In this document: positions 35,950 through 46,187 of the stretch, piece by piece | How positions within the stretch are numbered: position 1 is the first letter of the stretch | How the letters are laid out: each line of letters starts with the position of its first letter | Origin: JALHVH01 sp963773685 | GTDB taxonomy: Bacteria > Acidobacteriota > Aminicenantia > Aminicenantales > Saccharicenantaceae | Assembly: GCA_963773685.1 (NCBI GenBank) | Contig: CAVZBY010000011.1 | Span: 62,001-126,000 of the forward strand | DNA length: 64,000 nt | Reading direction: 5' to 3' | Made by a program: the position numbers and the translations under genes | Notes under the pieces: model-generated | The model's input: only the letters and a program-made list of their open reading frames with translations | What the model was told of the DNA's origin: nothing | The model's database searches: none

Positions 35950-37269
35950 TTACATGCTCCACCGGACGAGAAAAGCCAGCTTGGCGCTGTAGATGACCAT
36001 GAGCAGGCCGACCGCCGTGATGACGAGCCACGGCAGCCAGGCGCTCGCCAGGAATTTCCCATAGGATCCCTTGTAGTCGGAGACCATGACGCTCAGGCGG
36101 CCGATGAGGGCCGTCGGCGGCAGCCCGTCCCCGAGCGGCCAGAGGAGGCTCAGGCCCGCGATGACGACCGTGGCGTGGTAGCCCAGGGAATCCAGGTACC
36201 AGATGAGCGGGATGCCGATGATGGCGGCCCCGCCGTAGGTAAGGACGCCTTCGGAGAAGGGGATGATGACGGGCAAAAGAACGAAGAGGAGGGCGAGGGG
36301 GATGGAGATGACGGCGTATGAAAGCAGGCCCCTGACCCCGGTGGCCGTCATGACCTGCTGGAGCATGCCGACGACGACCAGCGAGGAAAGCAGGGGAAGC
36401 AATCTCAGGACGGTCTTCCTGGAAAGGATCAGGACGTTCGGGCGCACGGGGCTGACCAGGACGGCGACGGCCGCCGCGACGACGAATTCGAGGGCCAGGC
36501 CGAAGATGGGCGTCGCGAACGGCCAGATACGGTAGGCCGCGACCATGCCGAAGAAGACGAGGAAGGGCAGGACGACCCGCCACAGCCGCATCCGTTCGGG
36601 GACCGCGGGCAGTCCGGCCAGGACCTCGTCGAGGCTCCGGGTCCCTTCCTTTTTCCAGCCCAGGACGAGGACGGTGAACGTCCCCAGGATAATGACCGGG
36701 ATTCCCAGGGGCAGCTCGAAGCCGACATAAGGGATGGCCGTCCCGGCGCAGAGCATCATGGCCCAGATGTTGACGGGCGGGGCGGCCGCGCTCAGACCGG
36801 CGACGATGAACAGGATGGCGGCGACCCGATTCCGGGGGACTCCGAGGCCGAGGAGGGCCAGCGACACCGGGGCGCCGACGACGAGGAGGGAAACGCTCCC
36901 GGCCCCGGTCAGGGCTCCGGGGATGAGGATGAGGACCATGAGGATGAGAAGGGCGACGATGCGCGCCCGGTAAAAGGTCTTCAGGGTCGCCCGGACGACG
37001 TAGTCGACGCCGCCCGAGGCGCTGACGATGGCCATGAACAGCGTGGCCGTGAAGAAGAGGAGGATGACGTCCAGATAGGTGAAGGCGCCTTCGACGAGAT
37101 GCCGGGGGAGATCGGCCAGGGGAGGGGTCCCGAGGGCCGCCCCGGCCAGCCCGCCGCCGGCGGCCGCCCAGAACATGCTGATCTCGACCGACAGCTTCCG
37201 GGCCTTGGCCGCCGCGTAGGCGAGGACCATGACGGCGAGGACGACGACGATCCCGAGTGTGATGCTCAC
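35950..37269 (-). CDS. DctM/IT-superfamily permease
   Basis: A 439-residue polytopic protein with 10-12 hydrophobic segments. AAPPVNIWAMMLCAG and PLLSSLVVVGMLQQVMTATGVRGL, with the PLGDGLPPTALIGR segment, resemble the large subunit of TRAP transporters and other ion-transporter-superfamily permeases for dicarboxylates or related anions. The GTG start at 37269 is supported by GGGAA upstream and a good promoter. It is the first gene of a four-gene operon (permease, 52-residue membrane protein, M14 hydrolase, DUF6305-like). No TRAP solute-binding protein (DctP) is present. Confidence 0.75.
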   Translation of the reverse strand: MSITLGIVVVLAVMVLAYAAAKARKLSVEISMFWAAAGGGLAGAALGTPPLADLPRHLVEGAFTYLDVILLFFTATLFMAIVSASGGVDYVVRATLKTFYRARIVALLILMVLILIPGALTGAGSVSLLVVGAPVSLALLGLGVPRNRVAAILFIVAGLSAAAPPVNIWAMMLCAGTAIPYVGFELPLGIPVIILGTFTVLVLGWKKEGTRSLDEVLAGLPAVPERMRLWRVVLPFLVFFGMVAAYRIWPFATPIFGLALEFVVAAAVAVLVSPVRPNVLILSRKTVLRLLPLLSSLVVVGMLQQVMTATGVRGLLSYAVISIPLALLFVLLPVIIPFSEGVLTYGGAAIIGIPLIWYLDSLGYHATVVIAGLSLLWPLGDGLPPTALIGRLSVMVSDYKGSYGKFLASAWLPWLVITAVGLLMVIYSAKLAFLVRWSM

Positions 37270-37279
37270 GTTCCCGGGA

Positions 37280-37309
37280 ATCTTACTTCAAGAGCGCGGA
37301 CAAGGTCAA
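37280..37309 (-). promoter_or_regulatory. Promoter of the permease-M14 operon
   Basis: Minus strand TTGACC (37304-37309), 18 bp, TAAGAT (37280-37285), 10 bases before the GTG start. Confidence 0.55.
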
Positions 37310-37355
37310 ATGCCGGAGCCGGCGGCGGCCCGGGGCCGATTCCGGGCCCGGAAAA

Positions 37356-37364
37356 TGGTATAAT
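37356..37364 (+). promoter_or_regulatory. Extended -10 promoter upstream of the peptidase/propeller/barrel gene
   Basis: TGGTATAAT is a full extended -10 box. The leader of about 160 bases contains two tiny ORFs (37369-37404 and 37401-37475), each ending in an ATGA overlap with the next, the last overlapping an in-frame upstream ATG (37472) of the main gene. Confidence 0.5.
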
Positions 37365-37531
37365 ACTTATGGGAATCGTAGGAAAAAAGGGAGAGCGCCC
37401 ATGACCCTCGTCTCCGTCCCGGCCGCAACGAAGCGTTCCGGGCGGACGTTGAAGTTCATGGGCGGGTTCGAATGAACGATGTCGGCAAGAACCGTTTTGG
37501 AGTAAAATACGGTCTTCAAAGGAGGAACACC

Positions 37532-40500
37532 ATGTCGTCCCGTTCGCGCATAAGATCGGTCATCCTGGCCGTCGTCGGCCTCATGGTTTTCGCGGCCCTG
37601 GCCGCGCCTCTCGCAGCCCAGTACTACGGGCGGAACAAGGTCCAGTACCAGAAGTTCGATTTCAAGGTCATGAAGACCCGGCATTTCGACATCTACTTCT
37701 ACCTCGAGGACCGGGAGACGGTCAAACAGGCGGGCCTCATGGCCGAGCGCTGGTACTCACGCCTCTCCCGGATGTTCAACCACGAGCTCAAGGGACGCCA
37801 GCCCCTGGTCCTGTACTCCAGCGGCCCGCAGTTCCAGCAGACGACCGTCATCCCGGGAACGATGGGCGAAGGAACGGGCGGCGTCACCGAGTCCTTCAAG
37901 CGCCGGATCATCCTGCCCTACGGGCCTTCCCTCACCGAGACCGACCACGTCATCGGGCACGAGCTCGTTCACGCGTTCCAGTACGACGTCATGGCCCAGG
38001 GCCATTCGGACAACCAGCGGGGCTACGAGGACACCCTGAGGATCCCGCTGTGGTTCATCGAGGGCATGGCCGAATACCTGTCCATCGGGCCCGTCGATCC
38101 CAATACCGCCATGTGGATGAGGGACACGGTCCGCCGCAAGGACCTGCCCCAGATCAGCAAGCTCGAAAACTATAAATATTTTCCGTATCGCTACGGACAC
38201 GCCCTCTGGTCCTACATCACGGGCCGCCTGGGCGACGAGGTCATCGGCAAGATGATGAAGAACGTCGGCCGCCAGGGGAGCTTCGAGACCGTTCTCGAGG
38301 TCAGCCTGGGGGCCAAGCTGAAGCAGATCTCCCTGGACTGGCACAAGGCGATGCAGGACGCATACACGCCCCTCTATGACAAGACCCAGATGCCGGACAA
38401 GGCCGCCAAGCCCATCGTGCTGGGGTCCGAGGAGAACGTCTACAATATTTCGCCGTCCCTGAGCCCCGACGGGAAGGAAATGATCTTCCTGTCCACGAGG
38501 GACCTGTTCTCGATCGATCTCTACCTGGCCGACGCCATGACGGGGAAGGTCAAAAGGAAGATCATTTCGACGGCGGTCGATCCTCATTTCGAGAGCCTCC
38601 AGTTCATCCGTTCGGCCGGGTCCTGGGACGCCAAGGGGGAGCTGTTCGTCTTCGGCGCCGTCGCCAAGGGCCGGCCGCTCCTGACGATCATCAACGTCGC
38701 GAAGAACCGGATCGAGCGCGAGATCCCGTTCCCCGAGCTCGGCGAGATCCTCAGCCCGTGCTGGTCGCCCGACGGCGGCTCGATCGCGTTCTCGGCCCTG
38801 GCCGGGGGCCTCTCGGATATCTTCATCTACGACCTCAAGACGTCCACCGTAAAGCAGATGACCCGGGATTCGTTCGGCGACCTGGAGCCGGTCTGGTCCC
38901 CGGACGGGACGCGGATCGCGTTCGTCACCGAGCGATTCTCGACGAACCTCGACTGGCTCGATATCGGCAACTACGAGCTCGCCCTGCTGGACCCGGAGAC
39001 CGCCCGGGTCGAGAAGGTCCTGGCCTTCCCGTCGGGGAAGAACATCAATCCCCAGTGGGCGCCCGACTCGAAGAGCCTCTTCTTCGTCTCCGATCAGAGC
39101 GGGAAGTCCGACCTGTACCGGATCGAGCTGGGGACCGGGAAGATCCGCCAGGTCACGAACCTGTATGCGGGTATCTCGGGCATCACCGAGCTCAGCCCGG
39201 CCATCTCGGTGGCCCAGGAGAGCGGGCGCCTCGTCTTCAGCGGCTACGACCAGGGCCGGTATTCGATCTATGCGATCGAGGACCCCGGAACCCTCGAGGG
39301 CCAGGCCTTCCTCGCCCAGTTCGGACACGAACCTGGGGATCCTGCCGCCCCGCAAGCAGGCCGAAGGGTCCCTGCTCGGCCTCCTGAAGAACCCCCTGTT
39401 CGGCCTGCCCAAGGACTCGAATTTCATGGTCTCGGCCTACAAGCCCAAGCTGAGCCTGGATTACCTGAGCCCGCCGTCGGTCGGCATCGGCGTCGACCGC
39501 TACGGGACCTACGGGGCGGGCGGGATCGCCGCCTATTGGAGCGACATGCTCGGCTATCACACGATGATGACCATGGCCCAGACGAGCAACCGGCTCATCG
39601 ACACCGACGTCGTCCTGGCCTATCAGAACAGCCGGCACCGGGTGAACTGGGGCGCCGTCCTTCAGCGGATCTCCTACCCCTATCCGTTCTATTCGATCTC
39701 CCACGGGCACGGTCTTCGGCGAGCCGGCCTATATCGAAGAGGAGAACATCTACCGCCAGATCAATTATGATTTTTCCGGATTCGGCTTCTATCCGCTCAG
39801 CCAGGTCCAGCGGTTCGAGTTCGCCGGCGGGTACCGTCTCCTGGACTTCAACTGGACGGTCTACACCCGGGCCTATTCCCTGATCGACAATACCCTGCTG
39901 CTTTACGAAAAGACGACCCTCCCGACGAGCAAGAGCCTCAGTTTCGGCTATGTGTCCGGCGCCTACATCTACGACAGCTCCATCTTCGGGGCCACGAGCC
40001 CCATCCTCGGCAGGACCGACGCGATCCAGGTCTCGCCCTCCGTCGGCTCCCTGACCTACCTCAACATCCTTACGGACTTCCGCCGGTACTACATGCCCTT
40101 CAGGCCCTTCACCCTGGCCTTCCGGGCGCTGCATTACGGACGATACGGCAAGAGCGCCGAGGACGCCCGGATGTGGCCAATGTACATCGGCTACTGGGAC
40201 CTGGTCCGGGGGTACGAATCCTTCAATTTCGGGAATCAGCAGGAGCTCAGCGAGTTCGATATCAACCGGCTCTACGGGAGCAAGATGATCATCGCCAACG
40301 CCGAGATCCGATTCCCGCTCTTCCGGGTCCTGGGCATCGGAAAGGGATATTACGGGCCGTTCCCCATCGAAGCGTTCGGATTCTATGACTGGGGGCTGGC
40401 CTGGGATTCCACGGATAAGGCCTACTTCCTCGGGGGAGGGACCCGGAAGCCGGTCACGAGCGCCGGGTTCGGGGTGAGGACCAATCTCTTCGGCTATCTG

Positions 40501-40584
40501 ATCATCGGGCTGAACTACGTCTATCCGTTCCAGCGGCCGGCCAAGGGCTGGCACTTCCAGCTGAGCATTTCGCCCGGGTTCTAG
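37532..40584 (+). CDS. Outer-membrane protein: peptidase-like domain + WD40/TolB beta-propeller + BamA-like barrel (two apparent frameshifts)
   Basis: About 1016 residues after deleting one T at 39319-39321 (joining FLAQS to DTNLGILPP) and one C at about 39708 (joining SISHGTVFGEP). A signal peptide (about 1-29) is followed by a gluzincin-like module with HELVH and a downstream WFIEGMAEY glutamate segment, then PD40/TolB repeats (SPSLSPDGKEMIFLS, WSPDGGSIAFSA, WSPDGTRIAFVT, WAPDSKSLFFVS). The last 270 residues are an outer-membrane barrel with a VRGYESF motif like BamA and C-terminal Phe. The SD AAAGGAGG at 37518 supports the ATG at 37532. An in-frame ATG at 37472 would add 20 residues. Function unknown. 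Confidence 0.85.
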
Positions 40585-41375
40585 GGCCCGGAGCGCGGGG
40601 AAGTCTTCGGGGGGAGCGGGATGAAGGCGCTCGTTCGCCGGGCGTAGGCTTCGAACTCCGCGTTCCCCTTGTATTTCCGCTCGAGCAGCGGGATCCCCGA
40701 GACCTTCGTCAAAAGGAGCGTCATGACCAGAGGGCTGACGACACCGGCCCATCCGCCGGGGACGGAGAGCCCGAGGACCGCGAGCCCCCACCACATCAGG
40801 GACTCTCCGAAATAGTTGGGGTGGCGCGTGTATCTCCAGAGCCCGCCGGTCATGATCCGGCCGCGGTGGGCAGGGTCTCTCTTGAATCGCCTCAGCTGGG
40901 CGTCCCCGACGGACTCGAAAAGGAACCCGATGAGCCAGATCCCCGCGCCGGCCGCGGCGAAAGGGCCGATCCGTCCCGAGCGGGACCGGTTGATGAAGAT
41001 GACGGGCATCGCCACGAGGATCAGGAAGAATCCCTGGAGCAGGAAGACCTGGAGGTAGGTCCTCAGGACGAACGCCCGGCCCCATGCCTTCCGCCATTGC
41101 GCATAACGGAAATCCTCTCCCCGGCCCCGGTTCCGGAGCCCGACGTGGACGGAGAGACGGAGGCCCCAGGCGGCGATCAGGCCGCCGGCAAGGCCCTGAA
41201 GGGCCGTCGCTCCCGGCTCAAGGAAAAAGGTCACGATCCAGACGACGAGGAACCCGATCCCCCAGCCGGCGTCGGCGACGGAATTGTCCCTGCGGAGCAG
41301 GGCGAGGGCAAAGAGGCCCGTCATGTAGACGAAGACCGCGAGGAACGAGGCCAGCAGATAGGTTCCGGTTGTCAT
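40581..41375 (-). CDS. DUF1295 (steroid 5-alpha-reductase-like) membrane protein
   Basis: A 264-residue polytopic protein. MTTGTYLLASFLAVFVYMTGLFALALL begins the first helix; NSVADAGWGIGFLV, GRGEDFRYAQWRKAWG, TGGLWRYTRHPNYFGESLMWWGLAVLGL and KYKGNAEFEAYARRTSAFIP are the diagnostic segments of DUF1295 proteins, which resemble isoprenylcysteine methyltransferase and 5-alpha-reductase membrane enzymes. NADPH-dependent reduction or methyl transfer is possible but not shown. Its ATG overlaps the TGA of the upstream DegV gene (ATGA). It ends within the last codons of the convergent barrel gene. Confidence 0.85.
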   Translation of the reverse strand: MTTGTYLLASFLAVFVYMTGLFALALLRRDNSVADAGWGIGFLVVWIVTFFLEPGATALQGLAGGLIAAWGLRLSVHVGLRNRGRGEDFRYAQWRKAWGRAFVLRTYLQVFLLQGFFLILVAMPVIFINRSRSGRIGPFAAAGAGIWLIGFLFESVGDAQLRRFKRDPAHRGRIMTGGLWRYTRHPNYFGESLMWWGLAVLGLSVPGGWAGVVSPLVMTLLLTKVSGIPLLERKYKGNAEFEAYARRTSAFIPLPPKTSPRSGP

Positions 41376-43152
41376 TCGCAGGATAGCGCGACCGCGACGA
41401 GCCCGGGCCCGACGTGAACGCCGATGACGGGCGAGGCGCTCATGACGAACTCCGGAGGCCGCCCCAACGCTTCGGTCAGCCGGGCGGCATAGGTCTCGGC
41501 CCGCTCCGGGTCCTTGGCGTGGACGATCGCGTAGGCGTGGATCGGCCGTTCGGAGGCGATCTTCCGGAGCTTCCGGACGATCTTCTTCATAGTTGCCGTC
41601 GCGGGTGAAGGACTTTCCGGCGGTCGTCCCCCGCCCCTCGCGGTCGATGCTGACGATGGGCTTGAGCTTGAGGGCGTTGGCCAGGAGGCCTTTCATCCGG
41701 CCGAGGCGGCCGCTGCGGACCATGTGCCGGATGTCCGTGACGTCGACGAAGATCGCGGATCTTCGCGACCCATTCCTCGCAGAGCCCCGTCACGTCCTCG
41801 TGGCTCATCCCGGCCTCGATGGCCTCGGCGGCCCGAAGCGCGACAAGGCCGATCTGGGCGGACAGCCCCCGAGAGTTCACGATCGCGATCTTGAGGCCGG
41901 GCTCTTTTTCCGTGGCGACGCGGCAGGCGCTGTACAGACCGGACATCTTTTCCGAAAGGGTCAGGACGATGATGGACTCGTAATGGCTTCCGAGAAAGGC
42001 GAATAGCGCCTCGACGCCGGCCGCCGAGGGCTGGGAGCTCCGAGGCGGCTCGGACTCCGTTTCGAAAAGATCGTAGAACTGGTCCGGCGTGATCGTCAGC
42101 TTGTCGAGGAAGAGGTCGGCGCCGAACGACACCTGGAAGGGGAGGAGATGGATCTGATGCCGGTCGAAGACCTCGGCGGGCAGGTCACAGGCGGAATCGA
42201 CGACCAGGGCGATCCGTCCCTTGGGGGCCTGAGCGGCTTCCTGCTGCCGGCGCATGTCGTCGACCTTGATCTGGGCGACCGAGCCGTGCTCCCGGATCCT
42301 GGAGAACAGGCCGGCCGGATCGTCGGCATGGACGTGGATGCGAACGAGCTCGTCGGAGCCGGCGACGATGGCCGAATCCCCGTATTCCTGGACGAGGCCG
42401 CGGATGCGGTCGATGTCGAGGCCTTGCCCCGTGAGCAGGGCCTCCGAGCAGTACCGGTGCCGGGGCGGGCCCGAGTGGCGATGAACGGTGAAGGCGGGCG
42501 CGGGAGGCGGGTCTTCGACGACGGGCACGGATTTGAGGTCGCCCTTGCGGATGAAATGGACGACGCCCTCGAGGAAATCGACGAACCCCTTGGCCCCGGC
42601 ATCGACGACCCCGGCCTTGGCGAGCACGGCGAGCTTCTTGGGAGTGTCCTGGAGCGATCTCCGGGCCGCTTCCAGGGACCCGGACAGGAGCTCGACGTAA
42701 TCGTGGGTCCTGTGGCGCTCCGCGTACACCGCGTCGGCCCAGTCCCTGATGAGGGTGATCATGGTCCCCTCGACCGGGGTCAGGATGGATCGCGTGGCAT
42801 AGGCGACCGCCTTCTTGACGGATTCGGCGAAATGCGCGGTGGCGACCCGGCGCTCGTTGCCGAGCTCGCGGCTGATGCCGTAGATATATTGGGCGAAGAT
42901 GAGGCCCGAATTGCCCCGGGCGCCGTGAAGGGCCGCCTGGGCGATGGAAGCCAGTGTCCCTTTCATGGTCCGGGAGGCGACCGCCCCGCGGGCGATGGAT
43001 TTCATGGTCGAGGCCAGGTTGGTGCCCGTGTCCGCGTCGGGGACGGGGAAGACGTTGATCTTGTTGAGATAGTTCTGGTCCTGGATGACGGCGTTCCCTC
43101 CCGCCAGGAAGGCGTGATAAAGCCTGGGCCCGTCGAGATACCTTATCTTCAT
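41372..43152 (-). CDS. DAK2-DegV fusion (FakA-like N-terminal part joined to a DegV domain), two apparent frameshifts
   Basis: About 592 residues after deleting one base at about 41757 (joining WVAKIR to IFVDVTDIRHMVRSGR) and another at about 41591 (joining FTRDGN to MKKIVRK). The N-terminal DhaL/DAK2 kinase-like domain has NVFPVPDADTGTNL (DAD instead of the usual DGD) and GARGNSGLI. A FakA-type middle domain (YCSEALLTG, DSAIVAGSDELVRIHVHADDP) follows, then a DegV fatty-acid-binding domain (VVDSACDLPAE, TLSEKMSGLYSAC, SVIGVHVGPGLVAV). In Gram-positives FakA phosphorylates fatty acids bound by separate FakB (DegV) proteins; here both parts are one chain. A TATAAT (43214-43219, minus) precedes the gene. 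Confidence 0.85.
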
Positions 43153-43318
43153 GGTCTTATTGCCGGGGAGGGGCCCGGAACACCATCCCGGTCCGCTTGA
43201 ACCCCCTTAGATCATTATACCACAGCGGGTCCGTCGCCCGGGGCCGGGCGTCCGGTTACGGACCTTGTCCCGGCCTCCGTACGAACCTCTCTATTCGACC
43301 TTGGGCGCCACCACGGGA

Positions 43319-44649
43319 TCACAGCCCCGGGACCGGCTCGGCCTTGACGGCCGGCGGCCTGAAGGCCAAGGCCAGCACGACCGCGGCCCCGAGGGCGGTC
43401 AGGCAGGGGAGCAGGAACAGATGCCGGAAGTTCGTGACGCCGCCGGCCGTGAAGACCGATTGCAGCAGCCAAGGCCCCAGCGTGTTGGCGGTCAGGACGC
43501 CCAGACCGAGGATCATCACGTTGAACAGGCCCTGGGCGCTCGAGCGGACGTCCTTGGGGAAGTACGCGTCGACGAAGATGTAGACCGTGGCGAAGAAGAA
43601 GGCATAGCAGATGCCGTGCAGGACCTGGACGGTCACGATCATCCAGGGCTCGGAGGCGAAGAAGGCGTAGACCGCGAACCGGCCGGCGTGGCCCAGGATG
43701 CCGATCAGCATCGTCAGCCGCCAGCCCAGCTTCTTCAGCACGAGGCCGAGCACGAGCATGGTCAGGATCTCGGAGACCTGGCCCAGGCTCATGACCGGCA
43801 TGATCCAGTTACCGGCGATGCCCACGCCCCCGGCCTCGCGCGCGGCGCCCAGGAACGTCCCGGTCCAGTTGAAGTAGAGGTTGTGGACGAAGGCGTCGAT
43901 GAACGTGATGATCCAAAGGATGAGAACAAAGGGGTGCTTAAGCAGCTTGAACGCCTCGAGCCAGGCGAACCGTTCCGCCGACGGAGCCTCGGAGGTCTTC
44001 TTCTTCGGCGGTGTATGGGGAAGGAAGAGGCTGTAGGCGGCCAGGGCCAGGGAAACGGCGCCGGCCACGATGTACGTCCAGCGCGTGGCCTGCCTTCAGG
44101 GCCGCGCCCGCGAGGCCCGCGCCGAGGGCCGTGCCGATCCAATCGACCAGGCCCCGGGGCGCGGAAGCATTGACCTTGGCCCAGTCCACAAGGATGAACG
44201 TGAAGGGCCAAGCGGCCAGGATCCAGCCCAGGGTCCCGCCCATTCGGACGAATCCGAACTCCTTCCGGGCGTCCTTCATATGGGTGAAAGCGATCGAGTT
44301 GACGATCGAGAGGGTCGGGACATAGAAGAGGCAGTGCACCAGCATCAGGGCGAAAAAGGGCCAGAAGGCTCGGGTGAAGCCGAGTCCGAGCATGGCCAGT
44401 CCGCCGACGAGATGGCTGAAGCCGAGGAATCTCTCGGCGGCGAAATTTCGGTCGGCGAACTGGTTGCTGAAGAACATGCCGACGATCGCGGCCAAGGGGA
44501 AGGCGCTCAGGACCCAAGCCTGCTGGATGGGCGAGAAGCCCAGGCTGGGCAGGTAGCTGAAGATGAGGGGGAGCCAGGCGCCCCAGATGAAGAATTCCAT
44601 GACCATCATCAGGAACAGCTTATTGCGCGGACCCTTTGTCTCCAGTCAT
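43319..44649 (-). CDS. MFS transporter, nucleoside/sugar:proton-symporter-like (two apparent frameshifts)
   Basis: A 12-helix permease of about 442 residues after deleting one base at about 44618 (giving MTGDKGSANKLFLMMVMEFF) and one near 44090 (joining LKA to TRWTYIVAGAVSL). AAGGAGGG lies 6 bases before the ATG at 44649. FFIWGAWLPLIFSYL, PTLSIVNSIAFTHM, and the central cytoplasmic loop followed by WLEAFKLLKHPFVLILWIITFIDAFVHN resemble the NupG/NHS family. It lies 51 bases downstream of the TIM-barrel/DUF1080 gene on the same strand, so likely imports the glycoside used by that operon. Confidence 0.78.
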
Positions 44650-44699
44650 GCTCGACCCTCCTTGATGTCTCGGCGCCCTCCCGGCGGCCCCGCCGCCGG

Positions 44700-46178
44700 T
44701 CACAGGGCCTTGATGTAGATGTCCTTGAAGCGGATCGCGGAGTCGCTGTCGTGGTTCTGGAAACCGATATAGCCTTCGGGCGCGAGGTCCCTGACCTTGC
44801 CGCCGGGGACCGCGTCCCAGTCCAGGACCGTCTTCCCGTTGATCGCGACCGCGAGGCGGGCGCCCCGGAAAGTGATCTGGATATGGTTCCATCGCCCCGG
44901 GGGCAGGGCGGCGCCGGGGGCGGAGGCCTTGATGTCATAGGCCGCTCCGGTCGCGTGGATGTCCTCTCCGGCGTCGTTGATCTGGATCTCGATCGAATGA
45001 TAGATGTAATCGTGGCTCGACGGGAGCTCGGGGACACGGACGAAGATACCCGAGTTCGTCTCTTTTGCGGCGCACATGTAATCGCATTCGAGGACGAAGT
45101 CCCGGAATTTCTTCGCGGAGTACCAGAGAAGCCCCATGCCGCCGTGTCCTTCGAGGATCCCGGTCCGGGGGTCGACCGTGAATCCGCCCGGGCCGTAGTG
45201 GTTCCAGCCGAACTTGTCGAAGGCGCCCTCTTCTTTGTGTAAGAGCCGGGTGTAACCCGCATAATGTGTCAGGGCCTTGATGTTCTCCAGGCTCTTCCGG
45301 ATGTCCGGTTCGGGCGTCGCGACCTTGGCCTCGTTCTCGTACTCGAACGTCAGATAGCCGTCGTAGTCCTGGAGGGTCAGCTCCGCCAGGATCTCGCGGA
45401 GCCCGGCCTTGCCTTCCCCGACGGCGGTATCGACGACGCCCTTCGCGTTCCCGAAATCGCTCCGGTCCTTGATGTGGACGTCCAGGACGCGGCCCTCGAG
45501 ATAGCGAAGGCATTCGACCGGCCTCAGGCCGCAGCGCATCCAGTGGCCCGGATCGGCGCAGGCCCCGATGAGCCCGCTCCGGCCCTTGATGTCGTTCACG
45601 AGGAGCGCCGGGTAGGCGTATTTCGCCGGCTCGGGGTGGTTATGGACGGCCAGGCGGATGTCGTACTCGTCGACGAGCTTTTCGAGGAGCGTGTAGTCGT
45701 CGTCCTCGGGCTCGCAGACGACCATCGGGATGCCCATCTGCCGGGCGAAATCGAGGACCGCGCGCATGCTCGCCTCGGTCGTGCCGATGTCGCATACCCC
45801 GTAGCCGACGATCTCGAGACCGGCGGCGGCGACCCTGGCGCGGACCTCCTTCATCTGCTCCGCGGTCATGCCCGGGCCGAATGCGACCTTGGGCATTTCC
45901 CTGCCCAGAGGCTGGTCGGGATACGCCTGGATGTACTTGATCCCCAAGGCTTTGATCTTCTCCAGCGTCTCGAAGAAGGTGTACTTCCTGTAGGTCCAGC
46001 ACTGGACGGCTACGGGGAATTCCTTGATGCGGGTCCCGTCGAGGTCCGCGGCGGCAACGGCTTCCTTTACGGAAGCCGGAATGCTCCGGTCCGGGGCGGG
46101 GGCCTTTTGGGGTTCCGGTCCGGCGGCGGACGCGGTCAGGGCGAAGGCGGCAAGCAGGGCGCTTAGGGTCCTGTTCAT
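44700..46178 (-). CDS. Sugar isomerase/epimerase-like TIM barrel fused to a 3-keto-disaccharide hydrolase (DUF1080) domain, secreted
   Basis: A 492-residue exported fusion. Signal peptide MNRTLSALLAAFALTASA. Residues about 45-300 form an AP-endonuclease-2-type TIM barrel (VAVQCWTYRKYTFFETLEKIKALGIKYIQAY, AVHNHPEP, ADPGHWMRCG, VLDVHIKDRS, and FEYENEAK), with His, Asp and Glu as metal ligands. Residues about 310-492 are a DUF1080 jelly roll (GMGLLWYSAKKFRDFVLECDYM, NSGIFVRVP, YHSIEIQINDAG, WNHIQITFRGARLAVAINGKTV, GYIGFQNHDSDSAIRFKDIYIK). DUF1080 enzymes cleave 3-keto-glycosides. The upstream Gfo/Idh/MocA gene could supply the oxidation step. Confidence 0.88.
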   Translation of the reverse strand: MNRTLSALLAAFALTASAAGPEPQKAPAPDRSIPASVKEAVAAADLDGTRIKEFPVAVQCWTYRKYTFFETLEKIKALGIKYIQAYPDQPLGREMPKVAFGPGMTAEQMKEVRARVAAAGLEIVGYGVCDIGTTEASMRAVLDFARQMGIPMVVCEPEDDDYTLLEKLVDEYDIRLAVHNHPEPAKYAYPALLVNDIKGRSGLIGACADPGHWMRCGLRPVECLRYLEGRVLDVHIKDRSDFGNAKGVVDTAVGEGKAGLREILAELTLQDYDGYLTFEYENEAKVATPEPDIRKSLENIKALTHYAGYTRLLHKEEGAFDKFGWNHYGPGGFTVDPRTGILEGHGGMGLLWYSAKKFRDFVLECDYMCAAKETNSGIFVRVPELPSSHDYIYHSIEIQINDAGEDIHATGAAYDIKASAPGAALPPGRWNHIQITFRGARLAVAINGKTVLDWDAVPGGKVRDLAPEGYIGFQNHDSDSAIRFKDIYIKAL

Positions 46179-46187
46179 GGAGTCTCC

